64,000 nucleotides of DNA from Wenjunlia vitaminophila DSM 41686. GTDB taxonomy: Bacteria > Actinomycetota > Actinomycetes > Streptomycetales > Streptomycetaceae. The notes under the pieces were generated by a model that searched no databases, was not told the DNA's origin, and was given only the letters and a program-made list of their open reading frames with translations. Positions 7,868 to 16,790 of this stretch are shown here, one piece after another. A program made the position numbers and the translations under genes. How positions within the stretch are numbered: the stretch's first letter is position 1; each line of letters begins with the position of its first letter. The stretch spans positions 107,639-171,638 of the forward strand of contig NZ_KB904713.1 in assembly GCF_000380165.1 (NCBI RefSeq), in the 5' to 3' direction.

Positions 7868-9601
7868 ATGATTGACCAGTCCGAACGAATGACGGCAGAC
7901 CCGCGGTCCGGGGCGCGGGTGGGAGTGCGGTCCGGGGCGCAGCCGGGGCCGCGGTCCGGGGCCCCGTTCGGGCCCCGGTTCGAGCCCCCGCAGTCCCCGC
8001 CCGAGCCGGTTCCCGAGCCCCCGCCCGAGCCGGTTCCCGAGCACCAGTCGGGCCCACGGCCCGGGGGGGAGTTACGGCCGCAGCCGGCGCCGCGGCTCCC
8101 GGTCTCCGTCCGCCGTGCTCGCCAGCTCGTGTTGCTGGGCGTCTTCACCTGCGCCGCGTGCGGGTTGGTCTACGAGCTGGCCCTGGTCGCGCTCGCCTCA
8201 TACCTGGTGGGCGATTCGGTCACCCAGGCGTCCGTGGTGCTCTCGGTCATGGTCTTCGCCATGGGGGTCGGCTCGCTCCTGGCCAAGCGGTGGTGCGGCA
8301 GGGCAGCGGCGGCGTTCGGCGTGGTCGAGGCGCTGCTGGCGCTCGTCGGGGGGCTGTCGACGTTCGCCCTGTACGGGTGCTTCGCCTGGTGCGGCCAGGC
8401 CAGGGTGGCGTTGGTCGGCTTCTCGTTCGCCATCGGGGTGCTGGTCGGGGGAGAGATACCGCTGCTGATGGTCCTCATCTCCCGGATCAGACGGCAGGCC
8501 CCCGGCGCCGACGTCGCCGACCTGTTCGCCGCCGACTACGTCGGTGCCCTGGTCGGTGGGCTGGCCTTCCCGTTCCTGCTGCTGCCGCTGCTGGGCCAGC
8601 TCGAGGCGGTGCTGTTGGCCGGGATGGTCAACGCGGTGTCCGGGTGCGTCATGGTGCTGTGGCTCTTCCGGGCGGACCTCACGCGACGGCAGCGGTCGTG
8701 GCTCTACGCGGCGAACGCCGCGGCGTTGTCCGTGCTGGCCGTGGTGGTGGTGTGCGCCGGATCGTTCGAGCAGGCCGCCCGGGAGGCCATCTACGGCCAG
8801 GAGATCCGGCGTTCGGTGCACACCGGGGTCCGGGAGATCGTGCTCGCCGGTGACCGCCCCCAGTCGTTGCGGCTGTTCGTGGACGGGCGGCTGCGGTTGT
8901 CCGGGGCGGACGGGCGCCGCTACCACGAGGGGCTGGTGCACCCCGCGATGGCCGGACCGCACCGGCGAGTGCTGGTGCTGGGCGGTGGGGACGGGCTGGC
9001 GCTGCGGGAGGTGCTGCGCTACCCGGGGGTGCGCGAGGTCACCGTGGTGGACGTGGACCCCGCGCTGATCGAGTTGGCCGACGGTGATCCCGTGCTGTCC
9101 GCGCTCAACGAGCACGCCTTCGACGACCCCCGGGTGCGCGCTGACTCCTCCGACGTCTTCCAGTGGTTGCGCGGTGAGTCCGGCACGTCCCGGTACGACG
9201 TGGTCCTGTCCGACCTGCCTGACCCCGGGGAGTCACGGAGCAGCAAGCTGTACTCCCAGGAGTTCTACGGCCTGCTCGGGCGTGCGCTGGCGCCCGGGGG
9301 ACGGCTGGCGGTGCACGCGGGCTCGTCCGTGGAGCACCCGCGGACTTTCTGGACGGTGGCCTCCACCGTGCGCTCCGCGAACCTGCGCACCGCGGAGTAC
9401 CGAGTGGGCGCGGGGGCCGGCCAGGACTGGGGGTTCGTCCTGGCGTCGCGCCACCGGCCGGAGCTGAGGCTCTGGCCGGTGGGCGGGCTGCGGGATTCCC
9501 GCTCACTGCGTGCGGGGAGCCTGTCCCGGGACCGCCCCCGGCACCTGCCGCCGCCCTCCACGCTGATGCACCCGCGGTACTTGGACGCAACCACGCCTTA
9601 G
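7868..9601 (+). CDS. Membrane spermidine-synthase-like protein (polyamine aminopropyltransferase family)
   Basis: A 577-residue protein in three parts. Residues 1-75 are a Pro/Glu/Gly-rich tail with short repeats ([15 protein letters not shown]). About 80-300 hold several membrane segments of the type found in membrane-anchored SpeE proteins. The C-terminal third is a Rossmann methyltransferase-like domain with [16 protein letters not shown] near residue 370, [12 protein letters not shown], and the family motif [11 protein letters not shown]. Classical SpeE transfers aminopropyl from decarboxylated SAM to putrescine; whether the membrane forms do so is not established. A TAGCGT hexamer ends 6 bases before the ATG, so translation may be leaderless. 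It lies directly after DUF2617. Confidence 0.85.
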   Translation: MIDQSERMTADPRSGARVGVRSGAQPGPRSGAPFGPRFEPPQSPPEPVPEPPPEPVPEHQSGPRPGGELRPQPAPRLPVSVRRARQLVLLGVFTCAACGLVYELALVALASYLVGDSVTQASVVLSVMVFAMGVGSLLAKRWCGRAAAAFGVVEALLALVGGLSTFALYGCFAWCGQARVALVGFSFAIGVLVGGEIPLLMVLISRIRRQAPGADVADLFAADYVGALVGGLAFPFLLLPLLGQLEAVLLAGMVNAVSGCVMVLWLFRADLTRRQRSWLYAANAAALSVLAVVVVCAGSFEQAAREAIYGQEIRRSVHTGVREIVLAGDRPQSLRLFVDGRLRLSGADGRRYHEGLVHPAMAGPHRRVLVLGGGDGLALREVLRYPGVREVTVVDVDPALIELADGDPVLSALNEHAFDDPRVRADSSDVFQWLRGESGTSRYDVVLSDLPDPGESRSSKLYSQEFYGLLGRALAPGGRLAVHAGSSVEHPRTFWTVASTVRSANLRTAEYRVGAGAGQDWGFVLASRHRPELRLWPVGGLRDSRSLRAGSLSRDRPRHLPPPSTLMHPRYLDATTP

Positions 9602-9631
9602 TTCGCCGGTCGGTGGGTAGGCTCCCCGACC

Positions 9632-10786
9632 ATGGAGCACCAGGTGAAGGTTCCGTATCCGGTAGAGGACGTGCGTCGGGCCCTCGCGGACGCCGAACGG
9701 GTGCGTCGCTGTGTGCCAGGAGCGCAGAGCGACGCGGGCGGTGACGGTCTGTCGGGGCGGCTTCGGCTGCGCATCGCCGGCTCGACCATCACCTACCGCG
9801 GGGAGCTTCGGGTGGAGCCGCGAACCCATGGGGTGCGGCTGGAGGCGCAGGGGCGCGAGGCACGCGGCAACGGCGGTGCCGAGGCCGTGGTGGACATCGT
9901 TGCCGAGCCGGACCCCAGTGGAGGAACGGTCCTGCACGTGACCGGGAGCGTCACTGCCCAGGGCCGTCTGGCCGAGGTGGACGCCCAGACAGCCGGTGCG
10001 GCGGGCAGGCGACTGCTGGACAGGTTCCTCAACGACCTGCTGCCGCGGGAGCGGCCCGCGGGGCCGTCGGCCCGGGACACCGACGCCGCGGTGGCGGCCG
10101 GTGAAGCCCCGGCTGACGTCTCCCCACAGGCCGACGTGCCGCAGGCAGAGGTTCCGACCGAAGTGCCGGAAGCCGTGACCGAAGTGCCAGGAGCAGAGGT
10201 CCCGGAAGCTGAGGTCTCGGAAGCCGAGGCGTTGCAGGCACGCGCGCTGCAGGCCGAGGCCGACGCCCTGGACGCGGAGGCGGACGCCCTGGACGCCGAG
10301 GACGAGGCGGACGCGCTGCGGGCCGAGGGCCTGGACGTCGAGGGCCTGGACATCGAGGGAATCGATCCGGAGGCGTCGCAGGCCGAGGAACTAGAGGCCG
10401 AGGAACTAGAGGCCGAGGACCTGGAGGCCGAGGCGCTCGAAGCGGAGGTGGAAGCGCTCGAGGCCGAGGCGCTGGAGGCAGAGGCCGAGATCATCGAGGC
10501 CGAGGTGATCGAGGCAGAGGCCGAAAGGGCCGCGGCCGAGGGCGCCGGCGCGCCGGCGCCAGCGGAGATGGCACCGGTCGAGGAGCCCCTCGGTGGCAAC
10601 GGCCGGCGCACCATGATCGGCCGATCCGCCGAAGAGGTGGACCACGCCCCGCCCCAGGGCCGGTACGCCCCCGTCGCCAACCCGACGGCACGCGCCGCCG
10701 TGTCGCTGCGCTGGGCCGGTCCCGCGGCGGCGGCCCTGGTGGCCTCGGCGGTGGTGGTGGGAAGGGCCCTGCGGCGCCGCCGCTAA
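9632..10786 (+). CDS. CoxG-like SRPBCC protein with acidic repeat and C-terminal membrane anchor
   Basis: A 384-residue protein. Residues 1-140 are an SRPBCC/CoxG-type lipid-binding fold (KVPYPVEDVRRALADAERV, RRCVPGAQ, VTGSVTAQGRLAEVDAQTAG). From about 165 to 310 the chain is almost only Glu, Ala, Leu, Asp and Val, built on five-residue units such as LEAEE, LEAED, LEAEA, predicting a long acidic helix or coiled coil. A hydrophobic segment (AAAALVASAVVVGRAL) and RRRR end it, a tail anchor. CoxG proteins tether CO dehydrogenase to the membrane, but no cox genes are nearby, so partner and role are unknown. TAGGCT ends 8 bases before the ATG. Confidence 0.75.
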   Translation: MEHQVKVPYPVEDVRRALADAERVRRCVPGAQSDAGGDGLSGRLRLRIAGSTITYRGELRVEPRTHGVRLEAQGREARGNGGAEAVVDIVAEPDPSGGTVLHVTGSVTAQGRLAEVDAQTAGAAGRRLLDRFLNDLLPRERPAGPSARDTDAAVAAGEAPADVSPQADVPQAEVPTEVPEAVTEVPGAEVPEAEVSEAEALQARALQAEADALDAEADALDAEDEADALRAEGLDVEGLDIEGIDPEASQAEELEAEELEAEDLEAEALEAEVEALEAEALEAEAEIIEAEVIEAEAERAAAEGAGAPAPAEMAPVEEPLGGNGRRTMIGRSAEEVDHAPPQGRYAPVANPTARAAVSLRWAGPAAAALVASAVVVGRALRRRR

Positions 10787-10841
10787 TCTTGGAACGGGCC
10801 GGTCCGCCAGCCCTCGGTCGTCGCACAGCGAGGAGTGCCGC

Positions 10842-11726
10842 TTGTCCAGCCCACGCCAGCCCGGTCCTGCTCAGGCGTCTCCCTCCGCCACTGGTCTCGC
10901 CCCCGCCGCCCCGGTCCTGCTGTCCGCCGGCGGTGCCGAGGTCAGCGTGCTGCCGGGAGAGGGGTGCCGGATCGGGTCGTTGCGGATCGACGGCACCGAG
11001 CTGCTGCGCACCGAGTCCCCGGCCCAGTACGGCTACGGCAGCTTCCCGATGGTGCCGTGGGCGGGGCGGGTGGACCACGGCCGGTTCCGCAACGGGCAGG
11101 TGAGCCACCAGCTTCCGGTGGACCCCGGGGCCGCCCCGCACGCCATCCACGGCACCGGGGTCTCGGCCGTCTGGCGCCCGGTGCGGGAGGCGACCAGCGC
11201 CACCTCGGCCGCCTTCTACACGGACCTCGCCGACCCCTGGCCCTACCCCGGCCGGGTCACCCAGACCTTCGACCTCAGGCCGGACAGCCTGACCGTCACC
11301 CTGGCCGTGGAGACCGCGGCGGAGTCGTTCCCGGCCCAGGTCGGTTGGCACCCGTGGTTCCTGCGCCGGCTCGGCGGACACGGGCAGCCGGCACGCCTGG
11401 ACTTCTCCCCGGCGTGGCAGGAGGAACGCGGGGACGACCACCTGCCCACCGGCCGGCGCACCGAGCCCCGCCCCGGCCCGTGGGACGACTGCTTCGGGAT
11501 GCCGGACGGCGTCGATGTCACCCTCACCTGGCCGGGCGCGCTGGAACTCAGGGTGACCAGTGGGGCCCGGTGGGTGGTGATCTACGACGAGCCGGAGGAC
11601 GCCCTGTGCGTGGAGCCGCAGTCCGGCCCGCCCAACGGCCTGAACACCGCCCCCCGCCTGGTCACCCTCATCGACCCTCTGGAGGAATCGACCACGTGGC
11701 ACTGGCGTAGGCTCCAGGAATCATGA
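10842..11726 (+). CDS. Aldose 1-epimerase family protein
   Basis: A 294-residue galactose-mutarotase-fold protein. Seen: YGSFPMVPWAGRVDHGRF near the N-terminal third (substrate-binding Arg), PHAIHGTG with the expected active-site His, VGWHPWFLR with the second His, and a C-terminal Glu in CVEPQSGPPNGLN. These fit aldose 1-epimerase, which interconverts sugar anomers. The start is TTG 10842 with GAGGAG eight bases upstream; no ATG in frame gives the full fold. Its last codon overlaps the pyrE start as ATGA, so the two are probably translationally coupled. Confidence 0.85.
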   Translation: MSSPRQPGPAQASPSATGLAPAAPVLLSAGGAEVSVLPGEGCRIGSLRIDGTELLRTESPAQYGYGSFPMVPWAGRVDHGRFRNGQVSHQLPVDPGAAPHAIHGTGVSAVWRPVREATSATSAAFYTDLADPWPYPGRVTQTFDLRPDSLTVTLAVETAAESFPAQVGWHPWFLRRLGGHGQPARLDFSPAWQEERGDDHLPTGRRTEPRPGPWDDCFGMPDGVDVTLTWPGALELRVTSGARWVVIYDEPEDALCVEPQSGPPNGLNTAPRLVTLIDPLEESTTWHWRRLQES

Positions 11727-12262
11727 GCGTGAACGACCGGGACAACCTGCTGGCACAGATCAAGGAAAAGGCCGTGGTGCACGGCCGGGTCACTCTTTCC
11801 TCGGGGAAGGAGGCCGACTACTACGTGGACCTGCGCCGCATCACCCTGGACGGGGAGGCCGCCCCCCTGGTGGGCCGGGTGATGCTCGACCTGACCGACG
11901 ATCTGGACTACGACGCCGTGGGTGGGCTGACCCTGGGCGCCGACCCGGTCGCCACCGCGATGCTGCACGCGGCCCCCGCCGGCCGCCGCCTTGACGCGTT
12001 CGTGGTGCGCAAGGCGGGCAAGGCCCACGGCCTCCAGCGGCGGATCGAGGGGCCCGACGTGGCCGGCCGCCGGGTGCTGGCGGTGGAGGACACCTCCACC
12101 ACCGGCGGGTCCGTCCTCACCGCCGTCGAGGCGCTGACCGAGGCCGGGGCGCAGGTGGTCGGGGTCGCTGTGATCGTTGAGCGGGGAGCGGAGCCCGCGG
12201 TGCGCGAGGCGGGTCTGCCGTACCGCTACGTGTTCTCCGCTGAGGACCTCGGGCTGGGCTGA
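11723..12262 (+). CDS. pyrE: Orotate phosphoribosyltransferase
   Basis: 179 residues, the usual length. It forms orotidine 5'-phosphate from orotate and PRPP in pyrimidine synthesis. The PRPP loop is VLAVEDTSTTGGSVLTAVEA near residues 114-133, and RKAGKAHGLQRRIEG is the flexible catalytic loop. It overlaps the epimerase gene by four bases. No other pyrimidine genes are in the window. The gene order epimerase-pyrE-fba is shared with other actinomycetes as far as I recall. Confidence 0.95.
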   Translation: MSVNDRDNLLAQIKEKAVVHGRVTLSSGKEADYYVDLRRITLDGEAAPLVGRVMLDLTDDLDYDAVGGLTLGADPVATAMLHAAPAGRRLDAFVVRKAGKAHGLQRRIEGPDVAGRRVLAVEDTSTTGGSVLTAVEALTEAGAQVVGVAVIVERGAEPAVREAGLPYRYVFSAEDLGLG

Positions 12263-12290
12263 CCCCCGGCCCACCGGTTGAGGACGGTCG

Positions 12291-12347
12291 CCCCGGGCCG
12301 TGCCCCAGGACCGTCGCCCCAGGACCGTCGCCCCCGGGCCGTGCCCC
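12291..12347. repeat. Nested short direct repeats
   Basis: Two tandem copies of CAGGACCGTCGCCC (12306-12319 and 12320-12333) are flanked by two copies of CCCCGGGCCGTGCCCC (12291-12306 and 12332-12347). They sit just after pyrE in the 443-base gap before fba. Slipped-strand duplication is the likeliest origin. Confidence 0.6.
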
Positions 12348-12435
12348 ATGGCTGTGGCCGCCCCGCGCGGGCCGCTGCCGCACCGCAGGTGTCCGCCGGT
12401 CGCGCGGGAGCCGCCCGCACGGTCCGCGGCCCCGC

Positions 12436-12451
12436 TGTTTCACGTGAAACG
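12436..12451. promoter_or_regulatory. parS-like ParB-binding site
   Basis: TGTTTCACGTGAAACG matches the bacterial parS consensus (TGTTTCACGTGAAACA) at 15 of 16 positions; the central 14 bases (12437-12450) are a perfect palindrome. ParB binds such sites to build the partition complex and load SMC near the origin. It lies in the pyrE-fba intergenic gap, not in a gene. The rest of the gap holds short repeats and the fba promoter region; a TATGGG about 115 bases before the fba start is a possible -10. Confidence 0.8.
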
Positions 12452-12705
12452 CCAGGTGGGGGAGGCCCGTTGCGCGCCCGGACCCCCGGGCGGCGACGCC
12501 GTCGGGGGACGTGGGGGACCGGTGCTGCGGCCCCGCCGGACCCGGCGGGATTCCGGTGGTGAAAGCGCGGTGGTCGATCTGGGAAGATATGGGGGGCGCG
12601 CCCGGACCGCGGACAGTGAGGTCGGCCGGTGCCGCGGCGCCTTAGCCGCACACCATCCACACGCAGGACGCCTCAGAACAAGGACGCCTCGAAGGAGCGA
12701 ACCAG

Positions 12706-13728
12706 ATGCCCATCGCCACCCCTGAGCTCTACAACGAGATGTTGGACCGCGCCAAGGCCGGGAAGTTCGCGTACCCCGCCATCAACGTCACGTCCTCGCA
12801 GACGCTGCACGCCGCGCTGCGCGGATTCGCCGAGGCGGAGAGCGACGGCATCGTCCAGATCTCCACGGGCGGCGCGGAGTTCCTCGGCGGCCAGTACAAG
12901 AAGGACATGGTCACCGGCGCGGTGGCGCTCGCCGAGTTCGCGCACATCGTGGCGGCCAAGTACCCGGTCAACGTCGCCCTGCACACCGACCACTGCCCCA
13001 AGGGGAAGCTGGACGGCTACGTCCGGCCGCTGCTGAAGATCTCCCAGGAGCGGGTGGCCGGGGGCCGGGAGCCGCTGTTCCAGTCCCACATGTGGGACGG
13101 CTCCGCGGAGACGCTCTCCGACAACCTGGAGATCGCCAAGGAACTGCTGGCTGAGGCGGTCAAGGCACGGATCATCCTCGAGATGGAGATCACGCCCACC
13201 GGTGGCGAGGAGGACGGCGTCTCGCACGAGATCAACGACGAGCTGTACACCACCGTCGAGGACGCCATCCGCACCGCCGAGGCCGTCGGCCTCGGGGAGA
13301 AGGGCCGCTACCTGCTGGCCGCGTCGTTCGGCAACGTGCACGGGGTGTACAAGCCGGGCAACGTCGTGCTCCGCCCCGAGCTGCTCAAGGAGCTCCAGGA
13401 GGCGGTGGGCGCCAAGTACGGCCGGCAGAGCCCGTTCGACTTCGTCTTCCACGGCGGCTCCGGCTCCACCAAGGAGGAGATCGCCACCGCGCTGGACAAC
13501 GGCGTGGTCAAGATGAACCTGGACACCGACACCCAGTACGCCTTCACCCGACCGGTCGCTGACCACATGTTCAAGAACTACGACGGCGTGCTCAAGGTCG
13601 ATGGCGAGGTCGGCTCCAAGAAGACCTACGACCCGCGGGCCTGGGGCAAGTCCGCCGAGGCGGGCATGGCCGCCCGGGTCACCCAGGCCTGCCAGGACCT
13701 GCGTTCGGCCGGCACCACCCTGAAGTAG
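12706..13728 (+). CDS. fba: Class II fructose-bisphosphate aldolase
   Basis: 340 residues, the actinomycete class II length. Zinc and substrate residues are visible in VALHTDHCPKGKLD, EMEITPTGGEEDGV, ASFGNVHGVYK and VFHGGSGSTKEE. The enzyme cleaves fructose 1,6-bisphosphate to DHAP and glyceraldehyde 3-phosphate in glycolysis and works in reverse in gluconeogenesis. The start is ATG 12706; GAAGGAGC precedes it. A strong terminator follows 18 bases after the stop, so it is probably monocistronic. Confidence 0.97.
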   Translation: MPIATPELYNEMLDRAKAGKFAYPAINVTSSQTLHAALRGFAEAESDGIVQISTGGAEFLGGQYKKDMVTGAVALAEFAHIVAAKYPVNVALHTDHCPKGKLDGYVRPLLKISQERVAGGREPLFQSHMWDGSAETLSDNLEIAKELLAEAVKARIILEMEITPTGGEEDGVSHEINDELYTTVEDAIRTAEAVGLGEKGRYLLAASFGNVHGVYKPGNVVLRPELLKELQEAVGAKYGRQSPFDFVFHGGSGSTKEEIATALDNGVVKMNLDTDTQYAFTRPVADHMFKNYDGVLKVDGEVGSKKTYDPRAWGKSAEAGMAARVTQACQDLRSAGTTLK

Positions 13729-13746
13729 CGGCAGCAGGACCCACCG

Positions 13747-13781
13747 ACTGGCCCGGCACGCGGTTCCCGTGCCGGGCCAGT
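13747..13781 (+). terminator. Terminator hairpin after fba
   Basis: ACTGGCCCGGCACG (13747-13760) and CGTGCCGGGCCAGT (13768-13781) pair perfectly over 14 bases around a 7-base loop. No T-run follows. Confidence 0.8.
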
Positions 13782-13805
13782 GCGCGCTCGCGGCAGACTG
13801 GGCAC

Positions 13806-14219
13806 ATGAGCATTCACCAGAACCTGCTCGGCGGACCGCCGGAAACGCTGCTGCCCGACGAGCCCGAGCCCCGCGAGATGCTGGCCTCCGGCGTCGCCCC
13901 GGCCGATGTCGCGGCCAAGCACCCCAGTTCCTCCCTCGTCTGGGCCCGACTCGCCGACGACGCCTTCGAGGCCGGCCGGGTCGTGGAGTCCTACGCGTAC
14001 GCACGCACCGGCTACCACCGGGGCCTGGACGCGCTGCGCCGCAACGGCTGGAAGGGGCACGGCCCGGTCCCCTTCGAGCACGAGCCGAACCGTGGTTTCC
14101 TGCGCGCCCTGCACGCCCTGGCCAGGGCCGCCGCCGCCATCGGGGAGCAGGACGAGGCGGAGCGCTGCGCCACCTTCCTGCGGGAGAGCTCGCAGACGGC
14201 GGCGGACACCCTCTCCTGA
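13806..14219 (+). CDS. DUF3151 family protein
   Basis: A 137-residue protein with N-terminus MSIHQNLLGGPPETLLP, and SSSLVWARLADDAFEAGRVV and YAYARTGYHRGLDALRRNGW in the centre. These are DUF3151 signatures, an actinobacterial family of unknown function usually found directly after fba, as here. The sequence looks like a TPR-type helical repeat. A CAGACT hexamer ends 6 bases before the ATG and no Shine-Dalgarno is visible, suggesting a leaderless transcript with its own promoter between the fba terminator and the start. Confidence 0.85.
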   Translation: MSIHQNLLGGPPETLLPDEPEPREMLASGVAPADVAAKHPSSSLVWARLADDAFEAGRVVESYAYARTGYHRGLDALRRNGWKGHGPVPFEHEPNRGFLRALHALARAAAAIGEQDEAERCATFLRESSQTAADTLS

Positions 14220-14373
14220 ACCGGGGCACCACCCGGCTCCACCGAACCGGGGTGCCGCCGGCCGGCGGCCCGCCCGACGCCCGCGGCGCGGGTCGCCCGG
14301 CGGTGTGCCCCCGGTGCCGCCCCACCACGACGGCCGCCGGCCGGGGTCCCCGACCCCGGCCGGCCCTCCCCTC

Positions 14374-14458
14374 CTCGGTCCGTGGCTCTCCTCGGTCCGT
14401 GGCTCTCCTCGGTCCGTGGCTCTCCTCGGTCCGTGGCTCTCCCCGGTCCGTGACCCTC
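14374..14458. repeat. 17-base tandem repeat
   Basis: Four perfect copies of CTCGGTCCGTGGCTCTC (14374-14441) and a fifth diverged copy (14442-14458). It lies in the 419-base gap between DUF3151 and kynA. There are no spacers, so it is not a CRISPR. The rest of the gap shows nothing gene-like; the kynA promoter should lie in 14460-14620. Confidence 0.85.
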
Positions 14459-14638
14459 GCGGGTGCGACCGCTGGCCGTGCCGCGCGGCAAGACCCCGTA
14501 CCAGTGACATCCTGGGAGTCGGAACACTTTCGTCCTCCGAGGCGGCCAACGGCGGTCGCCGGCACTTGCGGTCGGTGCCCGCCCGCGCGGATGATCTGCG
14601 CGTGGCCCGCGATCTCGGGCACTGATGAGGAGGCGGCC

Positions 14639-15568
14639 ATGTCCCACCCGGACGAGGCGAACAAAGCCGGACCCACACCCACGGGGCCGGCCGCACACCC
14701 GACGACACCCGAGTCCGTGACACCGCAGACCGCGGCCCAGCAGGCCGCCACGGAGGCGGACCTGGAGCCGAACTTCGAGTTCAAGGGCACCACGCCGTAC
14801 GAGGACTACGTCCGGGCGTCGGTCATCACCAGCCTTCAGCACCCACTGAGCGACGAGCCCGGTGAGATGGTGTTCCTGGTGACCTCGCAGGTCATGGAGC
14901 TGTGGTTCACCGTGCTCGTCCACGAGTGGACCGTCGCGGCGCGGGCGCTGCGGGACGACGACCTGCCCAGGGCGATGGCCGCGCTCAAGCGCAGCACCTG
15001 GGAACTCAAGGCGCTCAACGCCTCCTGGAAGCCGATCGACCACCTCACCCCGGCCCAGTTCAACGCCTACCGGACCGCGCTGGGCGAGGGCTCCGGCTTC
15101 CAGTCGGCGATGTACCGGCGGCTGGAGTTCCTGCTCGGCGAGAAGTCCGCGACCATGCTGGTGCCGCACCGCGGAGTGCCCGGCCAGTACGCGGAGCTGG
15201 AGAAGGCGCTGCACGAGCCGAGCCTCTACGACGAGGTGCTGCGCCTGCTGCACCGTCGTGGGTACCCGGTGCCGCAGCACGTGCTGGAACGCGACCCCAC
15301 CCAGCGGTACCAGCCCGACCCGCAGGTCGAACGGGTCTGGGAACAGGTGTACGCCGGCCCCCAGGAGGACGAGTTGGTGCGGCTGGGCGAGGCGTTGACC
15401 GACGTCGCCGAGCTGGTGCTGCGCTGGCGCAACGACCACCTGCTGGCCACCCGGCGGGCGATGGGGGCGAAGGTCGGCACCGGGGGATCGGCGGGCGTCG
15501 CCTGGTTGGAGAAGCGCACACGGAAGAACGTTTTCCCCGAACTTTGGACGGCGCGTAGTCATGTCTGA
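14639..15568 (+). CDS. kynA: Tryptophan 2,3-dioxygenase
   Basis: 309 residues. A Thr/Pro-rich N-terminal extension of about 50 residues precedes the heme-dioxygenase core: NFEFKGTTPYEDYVR, FLVTSQVMELWFTVLVHEW, GSGFQSAMYRRLEFLLGEKS, and LRWRNDHLLATRRAMGAKVGTGGSAG with the C-terminal substrate loop. The enzyme opens L-tryptophan to N-formylkynurenine. The start is ATG 14639 behind GAGGAGGCGG. The last 8 bases overlap the kynureninase gene, so the three kyn genes are coupled. Confidence 0.96.
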   Translation: MSHPDEANKAGPTPTGPAAHPTTPESVTPQTAAQQAATEADLEPNFEFKGTTPYEDYVRASVITSLQHPLSDEPGEMVFLVTSQVMELWFTVLVHEWTVAARALRDDDLPRAMAALKRSTWELKALNASWKPIDHLTPAQFNAYRTALGEGSGFQSAMYRRLEFLLGEKSATMLVPHRGVPGQYAELEKALHEPSLYDEVLRLLHRRGYPVPQHVLERDPTQRYQPDPQVERVWEQVYAGPQEDELVRLGEALTDVAELVLRWRNDHLLATRRAMGAKVGTGGSAGVAWLEKRTRKNVFPELWTARSHV

Positions 15569-16790
15569 TGAAGAACGGCACGACACCTCCGGTGACCCGG
15601 AGCTGACCGGTCTGGCCAAGGAGCTGGACGCCGCGGACCCGCTGGCGTTCGCCCGGGACCGGTTCGTGGTCGAGGACGACGTCATCTACCTGGACGGGAA
15701 CTCCCTCGGGGCGCTGCCCAAGGCCGTTCCCGACCGGATCGCCCAGGTCATCGAGCACGAGTGGGGCCGGCTGCGCATCCGGTCCTGGTTCGAAAGCGGC
15801 TGGTGGACCGCCCCCGAACGGGTCGGGGACCGCATAGCCCCACTGCTCGGCGCGGCCCCGGGACAGGTGGTGGTGGGTGACTCCACCAGCGTCAACCTGT
15901 TCAAGGCCGTGGTGGCCGCGGCACGGATCGCCCAGCGACGGGACCCGGCGCGGGACGAGCTGCTGGTGGACGACTCCACGTTCCCCACCGACGGCTACAT
16001 CGCCGAGTCCGCCGCCCGGATGACCGGCTGCCGGCTGCGCCGGGTCGAGCCCGGGGACGTTCCGGCCGAGCTCGGCGAGCGCACCGCGCTGGTCCTGGTC
16101 AACCACGCCGACTACCGCACCGGCCGGCTGCACGACCTCCCCGGGATCACCCGGGCGGCACACCAGGCGGGTGCCCTGGCCGTCTGGGACCTGTGCCACA
16201 GCGCCGGCGCCCTGCCGGTGGAGCTCGACCGGCACGGAGTGGACCTCGCCGTCGGCTGCACCTACAAGTACCTCAACGGCGGACCCGGTTCCCCGGCGTT
16301 CCTCTACGTCAGGGCCGAGCACCAGCCGCAGTTCGACTCACCGCTTCCGGGCTGGCACTCGCACGTCGAGCCGTTCGCCATGAAGCCCGAGTACGAGGCC
16401 GCGGACGGCGCGGTGCGGGGCCGGGTGGGCACACCCGGAATCCTGTCGCTGCTGGCGCTCGAGGCGGCCCTCGACGCCTGGGACGGGGTCACCGTCGAGC
16501 AGGTCAGGACCAAGAGCCTGGCGCTGACGGACTTCTTCCTGCGGTGCGTGACCACCCTGCTCCCGGACGGGGTCGTCGAGTCGGTCACCCCGGCACGGCA
16601 CGAGGAGCGGGGCAGCCAGGTCTCGTTGCGCTGCGCAGGTGCCCGGAAGGTGATGGACGAGCTGATCAGCCGGGGAGTGGTCGGCGACTTCCGCGAACCC
16701 GACGTGCTGCGCTTCGGGTTCACCCCGCTGTACACGCGCTACGCGGACGCCCTGCGGGCGGCGCGCATCCTGGCGGAGATCCTGGCGTGA
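15561..16790 (+). CDS. kynU: Kynureninase
   Basis: 409 residues, PLP-dependent. Seen: VIYLDGNSLGALPKAVPDRI at the N-terminus, GDSTSVNLFKAVVAA, WDLCHSAGALPVEL with the PLP aspartate, and the Schiff-base lysine in GCTYKYLNGGPGSPAF near residue 238. It cleaves kynurenine to anthranilate and alanine. It overlaps kynA by 8 bases and the following hydrolase by 4 (GTGA). Confidence 0.96.
   Translation: MSDEERHDTSGDPELTGLAKELDAADPLAFARDRFVVEDDVIYLDGNSLGALPKAVPDRIAQVIEHEWGRLRIRSWFESGWWTAPERVGDRIAPLLGAAPGQVVVGDSTSVNLFKAVVAAARIAQRRDPARDELLVDDSTFPTDGYIAESAARMTGCRLRRVEPGDVPAELGERTALVLVNHADYRTGRLHDLPGITRAAHQAGALAVWDLCHSAGALPVELDRHGVDLAVGCTYKYLNGGPGSPAFLYVRAEHQPQFDSPLPGWHSHVEPFAMKPEYEAADGAVRGRVGTPGILSLLALEAALDAWDGVTVEQVRTKSLALTDFFLRCVTTLLPDGVVESVTPARHEERGSQVSLRCAGARKVMDELISRGVVGDFREPDVLRFGFTPLYTRYADALRAARILAEILA

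Noticed and set aside
14374-14458. CRISPR-like array
   Set aside because: Repeats are directly adjacent without spacers, and no cas gene is present.
12673-14793. 706-codon minus-strand frame
   Set aside because: Antisense to fba and DUF3151.
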